Assembly (NCBI GenBank): GCA_002084805.1
Contig: NBMC01000001.1
Location: 62,001 to 126,000, forward strand
Source: Spirochaetaceae bacterium 4572_59
Lineage (GTDB): Bacteria > Spirochaetota > Spirochaetia > DSM-2461
Length of the DNA: 64,000 bases
Direction: 5' to 3'
Shown in pieces: positions 8,384 through 17,388 of the stretch; positions within the stretch are counted from its first letter, which is position 1; each line of letters starts with the position of its first letter. A model generated the notes under the pieces. The model saw only the letters and a list, made by a program, of their open reading frames with translations, did no database searches and was not told the origin of the DNA. A program made the position numbers and the translations under genes.

Positions 8384-10135
8384 GTGGAAACTGTAGAAAT
8401 AAAGATCAATGGTCAGCCTGTAGAGGTTGATAAAGATACAACCATTTTAAAAGCGGCAAAAACGGTCGGAGTTAAAATCCCGTCCCTTTGTACCCACTCC
8501 GACCTGGAGCCCTGGGCCGCCTGTGGTATCTGTGTTGTTAAAGTAGAAGGTTCTCCTAAAATGGTCAGAGCCTGTGCTACAAAAGTTGTGGCTGGACAGA
8601 ACTATATCACCCATGATCCGGAGATTCAGAAAACCCGGAAAACCGTTGTTGAGTTGATACTGTCAAATCATCCCAAAGATTGTTTGATCTGTGCCAGAAA
8701 TGGAACCTGTGAACTTCAGGAACTGGCCGCTGACTTCAGTATCCGGGAAATCCCCTTCCATATGGATATTCCCGATCTTCCAAAGGATGAGTCTACCGCC
8801 TCTCTGGTATTTGATCCTTCCAAATGTATTCAGTGCGGACGCTGTGCGCAGGTTTGTCAGCAGTTACAGGATGTATGGGCTCTGGAATTCCTTCATAGAG
8901 GACACGAAACAAGAATCGCTCCCGCAGCAGGTGTTCTTCTGAATGAGAGTCCCTGTATCAAATGTGGTCAGTGTTCGGCTCACTGTCCTGTCGGAGCCAT
9001 TCATGAAAAAGACCAGACAAGTGAATGGTGTAATGCAGTGGAGGATGAAAGTACGCACTTAGCCGTCCAGATTGCTCCTGCAGTTCGTGTCGCCCTAGGT
9101 GAAGCTTTTGGAATGGAACCCGGTGAAATTTCAACAGGTAAAATCTATTCTGCTCTGAGAAGACTGGGCGCCGATGCCGTATTTGATACCAATTTTGCAG
9201 CTGATCTTACCATTATGGAAGAGGGAACAGAACTGGTTCAGAGAATCACAAAGGGTAGGGGAATTCTGCCTCAGATTACCTCCTGTTGTCCCGCGTGGAC
9301 CGATTATATGGAGAAATACTACCCCGATATGATTCCTCACTTCTCTACCGCAAAATCTCCCATGATGATGCAGGGTGCTGTTACCAAAACCTACTACGCC
9401 GAAAAGGCTAAGATAAAAAAGGAAAATATCTTTTCTGTAGCGATCATGCCCTGTACCGCCAAGAAGTATGAAATTGGACGTGATGATAATATGCAGGCCT
9501 CAGGTGTTAACGATGTTGACCTGGTTCTGACAACAAGAGAGCTGGCCCGTATGATTAAAACTGCCGGTATCGATTTTGCCAATCTGCAGGATGAAGACGC
9601 TGACAGCCCCATCGGAGATTACTCCGGTGCGGGAACCATCTTTGGTGTTACCGGTGGAGTTATGGAAGCGGCCGTCAGAACCGCTTACAAATTGGTAACC
9701 GATAAGGACCTGGCTGATGTCAATGTGAACGATGTTCGTGGAATGGAAGGTGTAAAAGCCGGTTCGGTTGACTTTGCCGGAAAGGAGATCAAGGTCGCTG
9801 TTGCTCATGGTATGGCCAATGTTAAATCTCTTATGGAGGAGATCAGAGCTGCCCGTGATAAAGGTGAAGAGCCTCCCTACCACTTTATTGAGGTAATGGC
9901 CTGTCGTGGTGGTTGTATCGCCGGTGGTGGACAGCCCTATGGTACGGAAGATAATATTCGTGAGAAGAGGATTGCCGGTATCTACAAGGATGATGAGAAC
10001 TCTGTTGTGAGAAGTTCTTATGAAAACCCTGAAATTATTAAGATCTACAAGGACTATCTTGGTGAACCCCTCAGTGAAAAGGCGCATCAGCTGCTTCATA
10101 CCACTTACCAGAAAAGACCACTTTACCAGAAATAA
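8384..10135 (+). CDS. hydA: [FeFe]-hydrogenase catalytic subunit HydA
   Basis: 583 residues from a GTG start with an AAGGAG site. Domains: [2Fe-2S] plant-ferredoxin type (C36, C47, C50, C64); His-Cys3 [4Fe-4S] (H96, C100, C103, C109); two [4Fe-4S] clusters (C148/151/154/158 and C191/194/197/201); then the H-cluster domain. All three H-cluster signatures are intact: TSCCPAW (C301, with proton-relay C302), MPCTAKKYE (C357) and MACRGGCIAGGGQP (C506, C510), followed by the small C-terminal domain. It reduces protons to H2, or the reverse, in the cytoplasm. Maturases HydE/F/G are not in the window and must be elsewhere. Confidence 0.96.
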   Translation: METVEIKINGQPVEVDKDTTILKAAKTVGVKIPSLCTHSDLEPWAACGICVVKVEGSPKMVRACATKVVAGQNYITHDPEIQKTRKTVVELILSNHPKDCLICARNGTCELQELAADFSIREIPFHMDIPDLPKDESTASLVFDPSKCIQCGRCAQVCQQLQDVWALEFLHRGHETRIAPAAGVLLNESPCIKCGQCSAHCPVGAIHEKDQTSEWCNAVEDESTHLAVQIAPAVRVALGEAFGMEPGEISTGKIYSALRRLGADAVFDTNFAADLTIMEEGTELVQRITKGRGILPQITSCCPAWTDYMEKYYPDMIPHFSTAKSPMMMQGAVTKTYYAEKAKIKKENIFSVAIMPCTAKKYEIGRDDNMQASGVNDVDLVLTTRELARMIKTAGIDFANLQDEDADSPIGDYSGAGTIFGVTGGVMEAAVRTAYKLVTDKDLADVNVNDVRGMEGVKAGSVDFAGKEIKVAVAHGMANVKSLMEEIRAARDKGEEPPYHFIEVMACRGGCIAGGGQPYGTEDNIREKRIAGIYKDDENSVVRSSYENPEIIKIYKDYLGEPLSEKAHQLLHTTYQKRPLYQK

Positions 10136-10187
10136 TCCTGATAATCTGCGTTTCCCCCGGGAAGCTGCAGCTGAAAAATGAATTAGC

Positions 10188-10221
10188 GAGGACTTCCCGT
10201 TGTGGAGGTCCTCCTTTTTTT
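10188..10221 (+). terminator. Terminator after hydA
   Basis: GAGGAC (10188-10193) pairs with GTCCTC (10208-10213) and is followed by a run of seven T. It lies 52 bases past the hydA stop and closes the operon. Confidence 0.8.
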
Positions 10222-10225
10222 ATAA

Positions 10226-10668
10226 ACTGACGTTAATCTTATATCCGGGAGTCATCTGCGTAACGTTTCCATTAAAACAAAACTGGTCTACTCTCATATC
10301 CTTCTGGCTCTGGGAGCTATTATCCTGATGGGAACTCTTTCCCTAATCATCTCATTCCGTATTTTTAACAACAGGGAAAAGAATTATTTGAACAGGATTG
10401 CCCGTTCTATTGAGACCGATCTAGGCCAGTTTTATCAGGAGAACCCTACTCCTAATCCCGTTCTCTCAAAAGAGAGAATGAAAATCCCGATCCGGAAGAT
10501 CTGAATTCGTTGAAGACCCTTGTACAGAGAAAGCTTAGTCTTCGTCCTTTGAAGAACTATAGCCTTGAAGTTCTGCGTTACGATCAATATTTCTTTCATC
10601 CCATCTCGCTGCTTGTGGAAGGAATGCTCCGTTCTACAATGGCTGCTACTGTAGCGGCAATCCTCTGA
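10226..10668 (+). pseudogene. Frameshifted, truncated sensor-protein remnant
   Basis: No intact gene fits 10222-10697. The plus strand reads a typical sensor N-terminus: SIKTKLVYSHILLALGAII, a membrane helix, then IARSIETDLGQFYQ. This ends at TGA after about 10500. Moving one frame at the AGAGAGA tract (10471-10477) restores a continuous protein (NPDPEDLNSLKTLVQRK, then YSLEVLRYDQYFF) to a TGA at 10666-10668. No start codon is evident and nothing like a kinase core follows, so the gene has lost its start, suffered a one-base slip in the GA repeat and lost its 3' part. It resembles the periplasmic sensor half of a histidine kinase; that assignment is by style only. Confidence 0.6.
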
Positions 10669-10724
10669 ATCGCTTAGCTGTAAAGACATGATAAATTTTG
10701 ACTTCTGTGGTAAAATACATTTCT

Positions 10725-11327
10725 ATGAGCCAGAAGAAAGACCACGAAAGCAGTTCCAAAAAAATAATGCAGGCTGCTTTAAATGTAATAGCCCGTGAAA
10801 AAATTAGTGGAACCAGGATGAGGCATATAGCCGAAGAAGCCGGGATGAGTCAGGGAATCCTTCACTATTATTTTCATACCAAAAAAGAACTTCTTTCAAA
10901 ACTACTGGATTATATTCTTTTGCTTTTCAGACAGGAACGTCACTGTGATTTTGCTGATTCTGACGGGAGCTCCTCTAGTAAAATGCATGCTTTTTTTGAA
11001 GAGAAAAAGCGGTCTATAAAGAAGAGGGAAGTGGAATATATACAGTTTGATTTCTGGGTACAGGGAACAACTGATCCCGAATTAAGGGAAAAAATTCAGA
11101 AATCATATGACAATTGGCGATATAATTTATATGAGGTAATTGAAGAAGGTGTAAAAAAAGGTGAATTCAGAGCCGACCGGGTAGATCAGGTTCCGGCTAT
11201 GACTGTTTCGCTGTTGATGGGTGCTTCCGTACAGTACCTGATCGATGAGTCTGCATTCCTTCTCGATGCCTATCTGGTCGCGGCAGAAGAGATGATTCTG
11301 GTTTACCTGAAAGATAACTGCGGTTGA
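10725..11327 (+). CDS. TetR-family transcriptional regulator
   Basis: 200 residues from the ATG at 10725 (an upstream TTG at 10698 would add nine residues). N-terminal TetR helix-turn-helix: KIMQAALNVIAREKISGTRMRHIAEEAGMSQGILHYYFHTKKELL, shown here only to name its landmarks IAEEAGMS and LHYYF. The C-terminal ligand domain resembles the BetI/TetR_C_6 type (YIQFDFWVQG, EGVKKGEF). It is followed 21 bases later by the glycosidase-like gene, so it may control that gene; the ligand is unknown. Confidence 0.88.
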   Translation: MSQKKDHESSSKKIMQAALNVIAREKISGTRMRHIAEEAGMSQGILHYYFHTKKELLSKLLDYILLLFRQERHCDFADSDGSSSSKMHAFFEEKKRSIKKREVEYIQFDFWVQGTTDPELREKIQKSYDNWRYNLYEVIEEGVKKGEFRADRVDQVPAMTVSLLMGASVQYLIDESAFLLDAYLVAAEEMILVYLKDNCG

Positions 11328-11348
11328 CCCTTAAAAGGGGAGGCTATA

Positions 11349-12809
11349 TTGAGTAATGATTCTGTCATCTATAACACAGCGGAACTTTCCTGTCGGCTTC
11401 ATATTGACGGCCCTATGGAAACAACCCGGTCCGGACCTCTCTATATCTTCAGAATACTGTCGGGAAATACTATTTCAACTTTAAAACTCGAAATCAATAT
11501 TGAAAAAGAGAACAGCGGATGGTTCTGGTGGCCCAATAATGAAGGAGAACGGGGTTCTCTGTCGGATATTCATGGCATACTGGAAGATCACGAAAGCCAA
11601 AGCAAGGGATTCTCTGTTCTCTATCCTATTTCGGCCTCCTGTCGTACTGTTATTATCGGGGACAGTGAAGGTGGTATTATACTGAGTGCTATGCCGGATG
11701 AAAAAGGCCGGGTCTCCCGCATCAATGTAAAAGCACCCCTTAACAATAAAGTTTTCTTTACGGCGAAAAGCGGTCGGTCCTGCTGGATTGTAACCCGTTT
11801 TACAGGCAGCCCGGAAGATGCTCTGGACTGGCTGGGAAGAATTATACATAAGGTAAAATGGCCTCTCCCTGAAGAGGCTGTCAAGAATGGGAATAACCTG
11901 CTTCAGGTCGGACTGATCGGTCCTGATTATGACTGTATGGTTCCAAGTGATAAGGGGTTTATGGTTCTGGGGGATATTGCCGCTGTTATGAAGAAATGGT
12001 TGGGTTCTGATAACTGGCTGCATATTTTCGGTTACGCCCATGGGCATGATCTTCTGTATCCTGACTATAAACCTTCCGCTTTCCTGGGCGGTGAAGAACG
12101 GCTGAAAGAAGCTATCCGGGAGGTTCACAGAAAGGGACAGAAAGTTAGTTTCTATATGAATATAAGAATTGCCGATAAGAATCTTGTTGATAATGATTTT
12201 AAACTTAAAGAGTCCGTTTTTAAGGATCCTATTGGGAAATCCATCATAGAAAAATCCTATGAAAGAGCCTTCTATATTATGGATCCTCATTCGAAATCCT
12301 GGCAGGATCGTCTGTTTAAAGAAGCTGAAAGACTTGTTTCTCTGGGGGCTGATGCTCTGGAGCTTGGTCATATGGGGAAGCAGACAATGCTTGTTTCTCT
12401 GGGGGAACAGTGGGGGGACGGGATACTTGCTCTTATGAAGCGGATTCATGGCCTTGGTGTTAAAATTTGGTATCGTGGTGGAAATGATCTTTATCCCGCT
12501 GACTGGCTTGAGATCGGCAGGGAGGAGATTGATATCTCCTCGGAAGGCGTCATCCGATCCGGTTGTCTCCTGGGGGAATACGATCCCCGTCTTTTTATGA
12601 CTCTGGTTCCGGAACGCTATTTCATGATTCCTCTTTCCCGGATGAACACTGTTCCTCGGTTTCCAAAGGACCGGATTCTCCGGGATCTGGAGAATATTAT
12701 GGGTGGTCTGTTTCTCTATAATGAGGAATATATGGAGCGAATAGATATGATCCTGAAACATGTTGTAGATGAAGCCGTCAGGGCGGATAGTTCCAATTCA
12801 GAATCCTGA
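11349..12809 (+). CDS. TIM-barrel glycoside-hydrolase-like protein (DUF6259/alpha-galactosidase-like)
   Basis: 486 residues from a TTG with an AGGGGAGG site seven bases upstream. N-terminal beta-rich part (1-170) includes WFWWPNNEGERG and a SWIVTRF-type strand; from about 175 a TIM-barrel pattern: LLQVGLIGPDYD, WLHIFGYAHGHD, a helix AIREVHRKGQKVSFYMNIRI, YIMDPHSKSWQDRLFKEAERLVSLGADALELGHMG in outline, and a late KIWYRGGNDLYPADW. This is how alpha-galactosidase-like and DUF6259 barrels look, but I cannot name the catalytic acids with confidence. No signal peptide, so probably cytoplasmic. It overlaps the end of the DUF4340 gene tail to tail by 12 bases. Confidence 0.55.
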   Translation: MSNDSVIYNTAELSCRLHIDGPMETTRSGPLYIFRILSGNTISTLKLEINIEKENSGWFWWPNNEGERGSLSDIHGILEDHESQSKGFSVLYPISASCRTVIIGDSEGGIILSAMPDEKGRVSRINVKAPLNNKVFFTAKSGRSCWIVTRFTGSPEDALDWLGRIIHKVKWPLPEEAVKNGNNLLQVGLIGPDYDCMVPSDKGFMVLGDIAAVMKKWLGSDNWLHIFGYAHGHDLLYPDYKPSAFLGGEERLKEAIREVHRKGQKVSFYMNIRIADKNLVDNDFKLKESVFKDPIGKSIIEKSYERAFYIMDPHSKSWQDRLFKEAERLVSLGADALELGHMGKQTMLVSLGEQWGDGILALMKRIHGLGVKIWYRGGNDLYPADWLEIGREEIDISSEGVIRSGCLLGEYDPRLFMTLVPERYFMIPLSRMNTVPRFPKDRILRDLENIMGGLFLYNEEYMERIDMILKHVVDEAVRADSSNSES

Positions 12810-13709
12810 CAGATTTTTCAGAAAATCTCCGTCATAGCGGGATATGAGAAAAGCATCAGCCTGCTCTTCTGTTCCGGCGCTATAGTTCCCGTTATTTTCT
12901 TTTAGAATCTTCAGCTCCCAAGAGGCTCTTTCGGATTTTAAAAGCAGAGAGATCAGGGGCTCATTCTGTGATTTCAGCTTTAATGATTCTTCCTCTTCCA
13001 GGTAGGATAGGCACTTAAGCTGACTCAGTCTTGATACATAGCTATTCAGTTCTGCCGATTCTGCTATTATACCATTACTGTCCCACCACTCATCTCTGTT
13101 GCGAAAAATAACTTTTGAGTCCCCTTTTCTGCTGAGAATAAGAGATTTTATATCAGCTGCTTTGAAAGAAAGAACCTGTCTGTTCCGATAGAATGAGGCC
13201 TTTTCTGAGAGGCTCTTATGAAGTTTTCCTCTGACAGTATAGACGGCCGGATCATTTTCAAAGCGGATATAGTTGTAATTTCCTGATGGTGTTGCTGATC
13301 CTATCAGCAGAACTTCTCTTTTGTTTTCTGTTTTTAATATTACTTTAATCTGCAGCTTTTCATTCAATCCGAAACGCTCATAAGGGCCTTCCTCAGCAAT
13401 TAGCTCAACAGGCTGAAGAGAAGACAGTTGTGTTTTAAGAACCTTTAATTCCTTTTCTCCCGCAGGCCGATTCAGGGGCTGAATCACCCATCTGTCCTTA
13501 TCCCTTTCCAATTCAAAAATTTTTTCTCCTTGAACCTCCTGTGATCTTTCAACACGGATAAGGGTCAAATTGTCCCAATCCGGAAGGATGCGGACAGGAA
13601 GGCTGTCATTTCTCCCGGGACTCTCCACTATAATAAGTGTTATTCCGGCGGATAATATCAAAAAAATAAGAATTAATATTTCCAGGATTTGAGGGTTATA
13701 CTTTTTCAT
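12798..13709 (-). CDS. DUF4340 membrane-anchored protein
   Basis: 303 residues with one N-terminal membrane helix (about 8-28), the rest predicted outside the cytoplasm. It shows the DUF4340 pattern: IRVERSQEVQGEKIFELERDKDRWVI near residues 52-76, a RFGLNEKLQIKVILKTE strand block, then SFYRNRQVLSF and a repeat of the fold. DUF4340 proteins typically accompany gliding-type ABC exporters, as here: it overlaps the GldF-GldG fusion by four bases and is the last gene of the operon. Confidence 0.8.
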   Translation of the reverse strand: MKKYNPQILEILILIFLILSAGITLIIVESPGRNDSLPVRILPDWDNLTLIRVERSQEVQGEKIFELERDKDRWVIQPLNRPAGEKELKVLKTQLSSLQPVELIAEEGPYERFGLNEKLQIKVILKTENKREVLLIGSATPSGNYNYIRFENDPAVYTVRGKLHKSLSEKASFYRNRQVLSFKAADIKSLILSRKGDSKVIFRNRDEWWDSNGIIAESAELNSYVSRLSQLKCLSYLEEEESLKLKSQNEPLISLLLKSERASWELKILKENNGNYSAGTEEQADAFLISRYDGDFLKNLSGF

Positions 13710-16288
13710 AGCTTTTGCTCATTCATAAAGAATTCCTGAATTCTATTTTGTCGTTTCCTATAACGGAAATAAATGGGTATTCCCATCAGGACAGCCAGAA
13801 GGGGAAGTAATGCCATATTAAAAACCTTTATACGATTCCGCCTTGCCTGAGTTGTGGGTTCCAGAGGATTATAGCTCTGTCCCTTGGATCTCAGCAGAGC
13901 CATTTCGGGGCGGTCGTCAAGCACATCCAGTATGTTGAGAACCAGCATGGCATTGGGGGTTTCTCCCTGCTGGTCTATGAGAATGTCTTCCAGATAGGAT
14001 GAAGATCCAGCCAGGAATATTCTTCCTCCGCTTTTCAGGTTTTCGCTGACCGCTGCCAGGGGAAAGCTATTTCTCGCTTCTTCTTCAGGAGGAAAGATGG
14101 CAAGAGGATTGTATAGGTTTATATCTTTATCCATAAGCCAAGAGCTTCCGGATGAGCTGAACAGGGTGGTTATCCTGTAGAAACTCCCCTCGGACTCGCT
14201 TCTTACGGGAGAACTGTTCAGGGCAATCAGACCGTTGAGGTTTCCCATGGCCGGGTAGTTCCTGTTAATCCCGTTTTTATCGATTTCCGGGGCATAGTAG
14301 ATGGGAATCTCAGTCAGGCTACCGTCATCCTCCTGGAGCTGTTCAATAAAACAGTGTGTATCCAGTACGTAGGCTGTTTCCAGAGTTAGACCGTAGGATT
14401 TCAGAAGTCCCTTCAGACCGGTTCTGTCGGGAATATATTCAGGGAGTTTTCCATTGCTGATCTCTTCCTGGCTGGGGATTATTTCCCGATAACTATCATG
14501 GAAGAGAGCCAGAGAGCCTCCTCCATCCAGGAAATCTTTCAATCGGGCCAGTTCTGACGGTGAGAAGGGATCAACAGCTCCTGCAATAAGCAGTAAAGAA
14601 AGATTTTCGGGCAAAGCATCTTTGAGAGAGAGGGGCCGGATCTCATAATTTTCAGAGACAAGACGACTGAAATTGTTCAATCCCCCCTGACCATAGAGAG
14701 CTTTTGTGCCATGGCTTGTCAGATAGCCAAGGCTGCCCGCGCTGCCCAAGAGCAGGGGGACCGCATCTTCTATAAGGGAAAGCATGTCCTGGGGCGAGTA
14801 AATCTGCAGTCCCTCCCTGCTATCCTTCAGAAGGGTTTTTTCATAGGATCTTCCGTTGCCATTTATGGTCAGAACTGCACGGAGAGACGTATCTTTTGTC
14901 GTAAGAGAATTGAACTCTAGTTTTCCGTAGTACTGAGGATTTATTTCCTCAATGGATTTTTGCAATAAAAGGGGATAGGACTTCAGTTCTTCAAATCTGT
15001 TCAACAGGCTGGATGAAAGCGTAAGGCTTATGCTGATATCCTCTTCCAGGTTTAATAACTGTCCGGACTGGCGGGTTAGTTTCAGGAGGGCGGAACTGAT
15101 TTTGTATTCCAGATTGCTTTTCGGATCCAGAATCGGCAGGATTTGCTGTCTGTCTCCCTGTATGATAACGAGCCCCATCCAAGCATTAACAAGTTTTACT
15201 TCATCATTGTCAATATCCTGAATAGGAAAAGCCTGGATTCCATATCCTTCAGCCATCTTGATATCCTCATCCCCCCCTCCGGAAATCATGTGAATCCTGT
15301 ATCTGAAATGTCTGTTGCCCACCAGGCTATAGCTCTTCATCAGGTCACCCAGGCTTTTTTCCAGATTGTCATAGGGTTGTGGCAGATTTTCAGACAGATA
15401 AATTCCTATGCTTACAGGTTCTTCCAGTTCTTGCAGGATCTGTCGGCTTACATCGGAAATGGTATGGATCTGATTGGATGTCAGGTCCATACGGAGAGGA
15501 AGATCCCCGGCAATCCGGTTTAACATCAGGATCAGGATACAGCTAAGAAGGACCTGTACACGTCTAAGACTTCTCCATCCCTGCTGACGGAATGTGGATT
15601 TGGCTAGCAGCATAAGACAGATAGCGTCAATGGACAGAAAATATAGAAGGTCCCGGAGGTCTATCAGACCGCCCGTAAAGCTCTGAAAGTGAGACCCGAT
15701 ACTAAAAAGTGTCAGAAAGCCCCGAAATCTTCCGGGGATGAAAAGCAGCAGATCATCCAGCAGCGCCGAGAAGAGACAGATCCCTGATGAAAGCAGAAAA
15801 GCTACAACCTGCCGTTTTGTCAGGGACGAGCAGAGGAGTCCCACCGCACTGTAAGTGCTTCCCAGGAGGAGCGCTCCCGCATATCCTCCCAGAACGGGTC
15901 CCCAGTCAAGATCTCCAGTGGCAGAAATAAAAAATCCATAGGATAGTGTGGGCAGTAGCAGTATCCCTGTAAAAGCAGTGACTGCCAGGAACTTGCCCCA
16001 TAATATCTGCCTTGAGGAAAGGGGCAGTGTTCCCAGAATCTCATCGTGACCACTGCTTAACTCCCCTGAATAGAGTCCCATGGTCAGGGCAGGTATCAGT
16101 ATGGCGAGAATCAGAGGTAGCAGGGAGAAAAAATCCCGCATATCTGCACGGCCTGCCAGAAAAAAGGGTGAAACAAAAAGCCATCCCTCCAGGATCAGGA
16201 AGACAAAAATCACCATATAAGCTGTAGGGGAGTTGAAGAATGAACGGATCTCTCTTCGCAGAATGGATCTGACGGGACTCGGCTTCAT
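13706..16288 (-). CDS. Fused ABC-2 permease and GldG-like protein
   Basis: 860 residues. The first 250 or so carry six membrane helices of an ABC-2 type permease (GldF-like; MVIFVFLILEGWLFV, LPLILAILIPALTMGL, GELSSGHDEILGTLPLS). After a further helix near 245-260, residues 265-820 form the GldG-like extracytoplasmic part (LTSNQIHTISDVSRQIL, VSIGIYLSENLPQPY, TSHGTKALYGQGGLNNF, LLLIAGAVDPFSPSEL, GGSLALFHDS) and a last helix near 833-850 anchors the C-terminus. In Bacteroidetes GldF and GldG are separate; fused or adjacent forms occur in spirochaetes. Substrate unknown. Overlaps both neighbours by four bases. Confidence 0.82.
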   Translation of the reverse strand: MKPSPVRSILRREIRSFFNSPTAYMVIFVFLILEGWLFVSPFFLAGRADMRDFFSLLPLILAILIPALTMGLYSGELSSGHDEILGTLPLSSRQILWGKFLAVTAFTGILLLPTLSYGFFISATGDLDWGPVLGGYAGALLLGSTYSAVGLLCSSLTKRQVVAFLLSSGICLFSALLDDLLLFIPGRFRGFLTLFSIGSHFQSFTGGLIDLRDLLYFLSIDAICLMLLAKSTFRQQGWRSLRRVQVLLSCILILMLNRIAGDLPLRMDLTSNQIHTISDVSRQILQELEEPVSIGIYLSENLPQPYDNLEKSLGDLMKSYSLVGNRHFRYRIHMISGGGDEDIKMAEGYGIQAFPIQDIDNDEVKLVNAWMGLVIIQGDRQQILPILDPKSNLEYKISSALLKLTRQSGQLLNLEEDISISLTLSSSLLNRFEELKSYPLLLQKSIEEINPQYYGKLEFNSLTTKDTSLRAVLTINGNGRSYEKTLLKDSREGLQIYSPQDMLSLIEDAVPLLLGSAGSLGYLTSHGTKALYGQGGLNNFSRLVSENYEIRPLSLKDALPENLSLLLIAGAVDPFSPSELARLKDFLDGGGSLALFHDSYREIIPSQEEISNGKLPEYIPDRTGLKGLLKSYGLTLETAYVLDTHCFIEQLQEDDGSLTEIPIYYAPEIDKNGINRNYPAMGNLNGLIALNSSPVRSESEGSFYRITTLFSSSGSSWLMDKDINLYNPLAIFPPEEEARNSFPLAAVSENLKSGGRIFLAGSSSYLEDILIDQQGETPNAMLVLNILDVLDDRPEMALLRSKGQSYNPLEPTTQARRNRIKVFNMALLPLLAVLMGIPIYFRYRKRQNRIQEFFMNEQKL

Positions 16289-17232
16289 TCTTTGCTTCCC
16301 TTTGTCTGATCCAATGTGAGCTCCTGGAAAATATGTTCTAGGGTTTTCTGCTGTCGGGACATTTCAAGAAGAGTCCAGTTTTTACGTTTAACAGCAGTAA
16401 AGATTTCTTCTCTGAGATCACCCTGTGTCCGGAGCTGTAATACGGATCCAGCACCTTTCTTTTGGTTATTCACTTCCAGGCTGTTAATTTTATCAAGGCT
16501 TAACAACTCTGTACGGTATTCCTCAATGGTCCCTCCCTTCAGTTCTAGCTGCAGAGTTTGTCCAGAGGCCTGTTCTCTGAGCATCTGTGTTGTTCCCTCT
16601 GCGGCTAGCTGACCATGCTTGATTATGACAACGCGGTCGCAGACAGCTTCGGCTTCACTGAGAATATGAGTGGAGAGAATGACAGTTTTATCCTGTCCGA
16701 TCAGTCTTATCAGTTTTCGTATCTCTCTGATCTGGTTCGGATCCAGACCCGAAGCCGGTTCATCCAGGATGAGAATCTTTGGATCTCCCATGAGTGCGGA
16801 GCAAAGGCCGACTCTCTGCCTGAAGCCCTTGGAGAGACTTCGTATGGGTCTGTGCATAACGCTACGGATGCCGCATTGGCTGCTCAGTTTCTGAATACGT
16901 GAGGATACAGTCTTTTTATTGAGCTTTCGAATCTCCCCTATATACTGAAGGTAATCAAGAGAGAGCATTTCTCCGGCAAGGGGTGCTGATTCCGGAAGGT
17001 AAGCCAGCAGGCTTTTTGCCTGAAGTGGATCGTCTTCAATATTGATACCCTCGACCAAGACCCTTCCTGAAGATGGTTTCAGATAGCCTGCGATGATACG
17101 GAGAGTCGTTGTCTTTCCAGCTCCGTTGGGACCAAGCAGACCCAGAACTTCTCCTCTACGGGCCTCCAGGTTTAAATCCTGTACAGCTTGAATGCTGCCG
17201 TAATTCTTATATAGCTGTTCTACCCTAATCAT
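16285..17232 (-). CDS. ABC transporter ATPase (GldA-like)
   Basis: 315 residues. Walker A GPNGAGKTT (34-42), Q-loop region LAYLPESAPL, signature LSKGFRQRVG, Walker B ILILDEPASGLD, switch histidine in STHILSEAE. The last 90 residues form the extra C-terminal domain usual for the DrrA/GldA group. It starts the operon with the fused permease and DUF4340; all joints overlap by four bases. Confidence 0.92.
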   Translation of the reverse strand: MIRVEQLYKNYGSIQAVQDLNLEARRGEVLGLLGPNGAGKTTTLRIIAGYLKPSSGRVLVEGINIEDDPLQAKSLLAYLPESAPLAGEMLSLDYLQYIGEIRKLNKKTVSSRIQKLSSQCGIRSVMHRPIRSLSKGFRQRVGLCSALMGDPKILILDEPASGLDPNQIREIRKLIRLIGQDKTVILSTHILSEAEAVCDRVVIIKHGQLAAEGTTQMLREQASGQTLQLELKGGTIEEYRTELLSLDKINSLEVNNQKKGAGSVLQLRTQGDLREEIFTAVKRKNWTLLEMSRQQKTLEHIFQELTLDQTKGSKE

Positions 17233-17285
17233 GAAAGAAGACTTCCTCCTGTGAACCTAACTTTGAAAATACCTTTCTCGGGAAG

Positions 17286-17319
17286 AAGTTACAATGAGAA
17301 AAACATGAAGATGTAACTT
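17286..17319. promoter_or_regulatory. Inverted repeat between the GldA and thioredoxin-like genes
   Basis: AAGTTACA (17286-17293) and TGTAACTT (17312-17319) are perfect inverted copies 18 bases apart in the divergent intergenic region. It could be a regulator site for one or both genes. The T-run after the second arm also allows a weak terminator-like reading, but no transcript would be expected there. Confidence 0.3.
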
Positions 17320-17388
17320 TTTCTGGAATGATGAGCAAATATATAGTATATTCCCATATATGATAAAATGAATATTTGGAGTGTATTG

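Noticed and set aside
9500-10099. 199-codon minus-strand frame within hydA
   Set aside because: Antisense of the well-conserved HydA; threonine- and histidine-rich shadow.
11481-12761. 426-codon open frame on the minus strand
   Set aside because: It is exactly opposite the TIM-barrel gene, has no ribosome site and reads as a low-order mixture; the plus-strand protein has a coherent fold.
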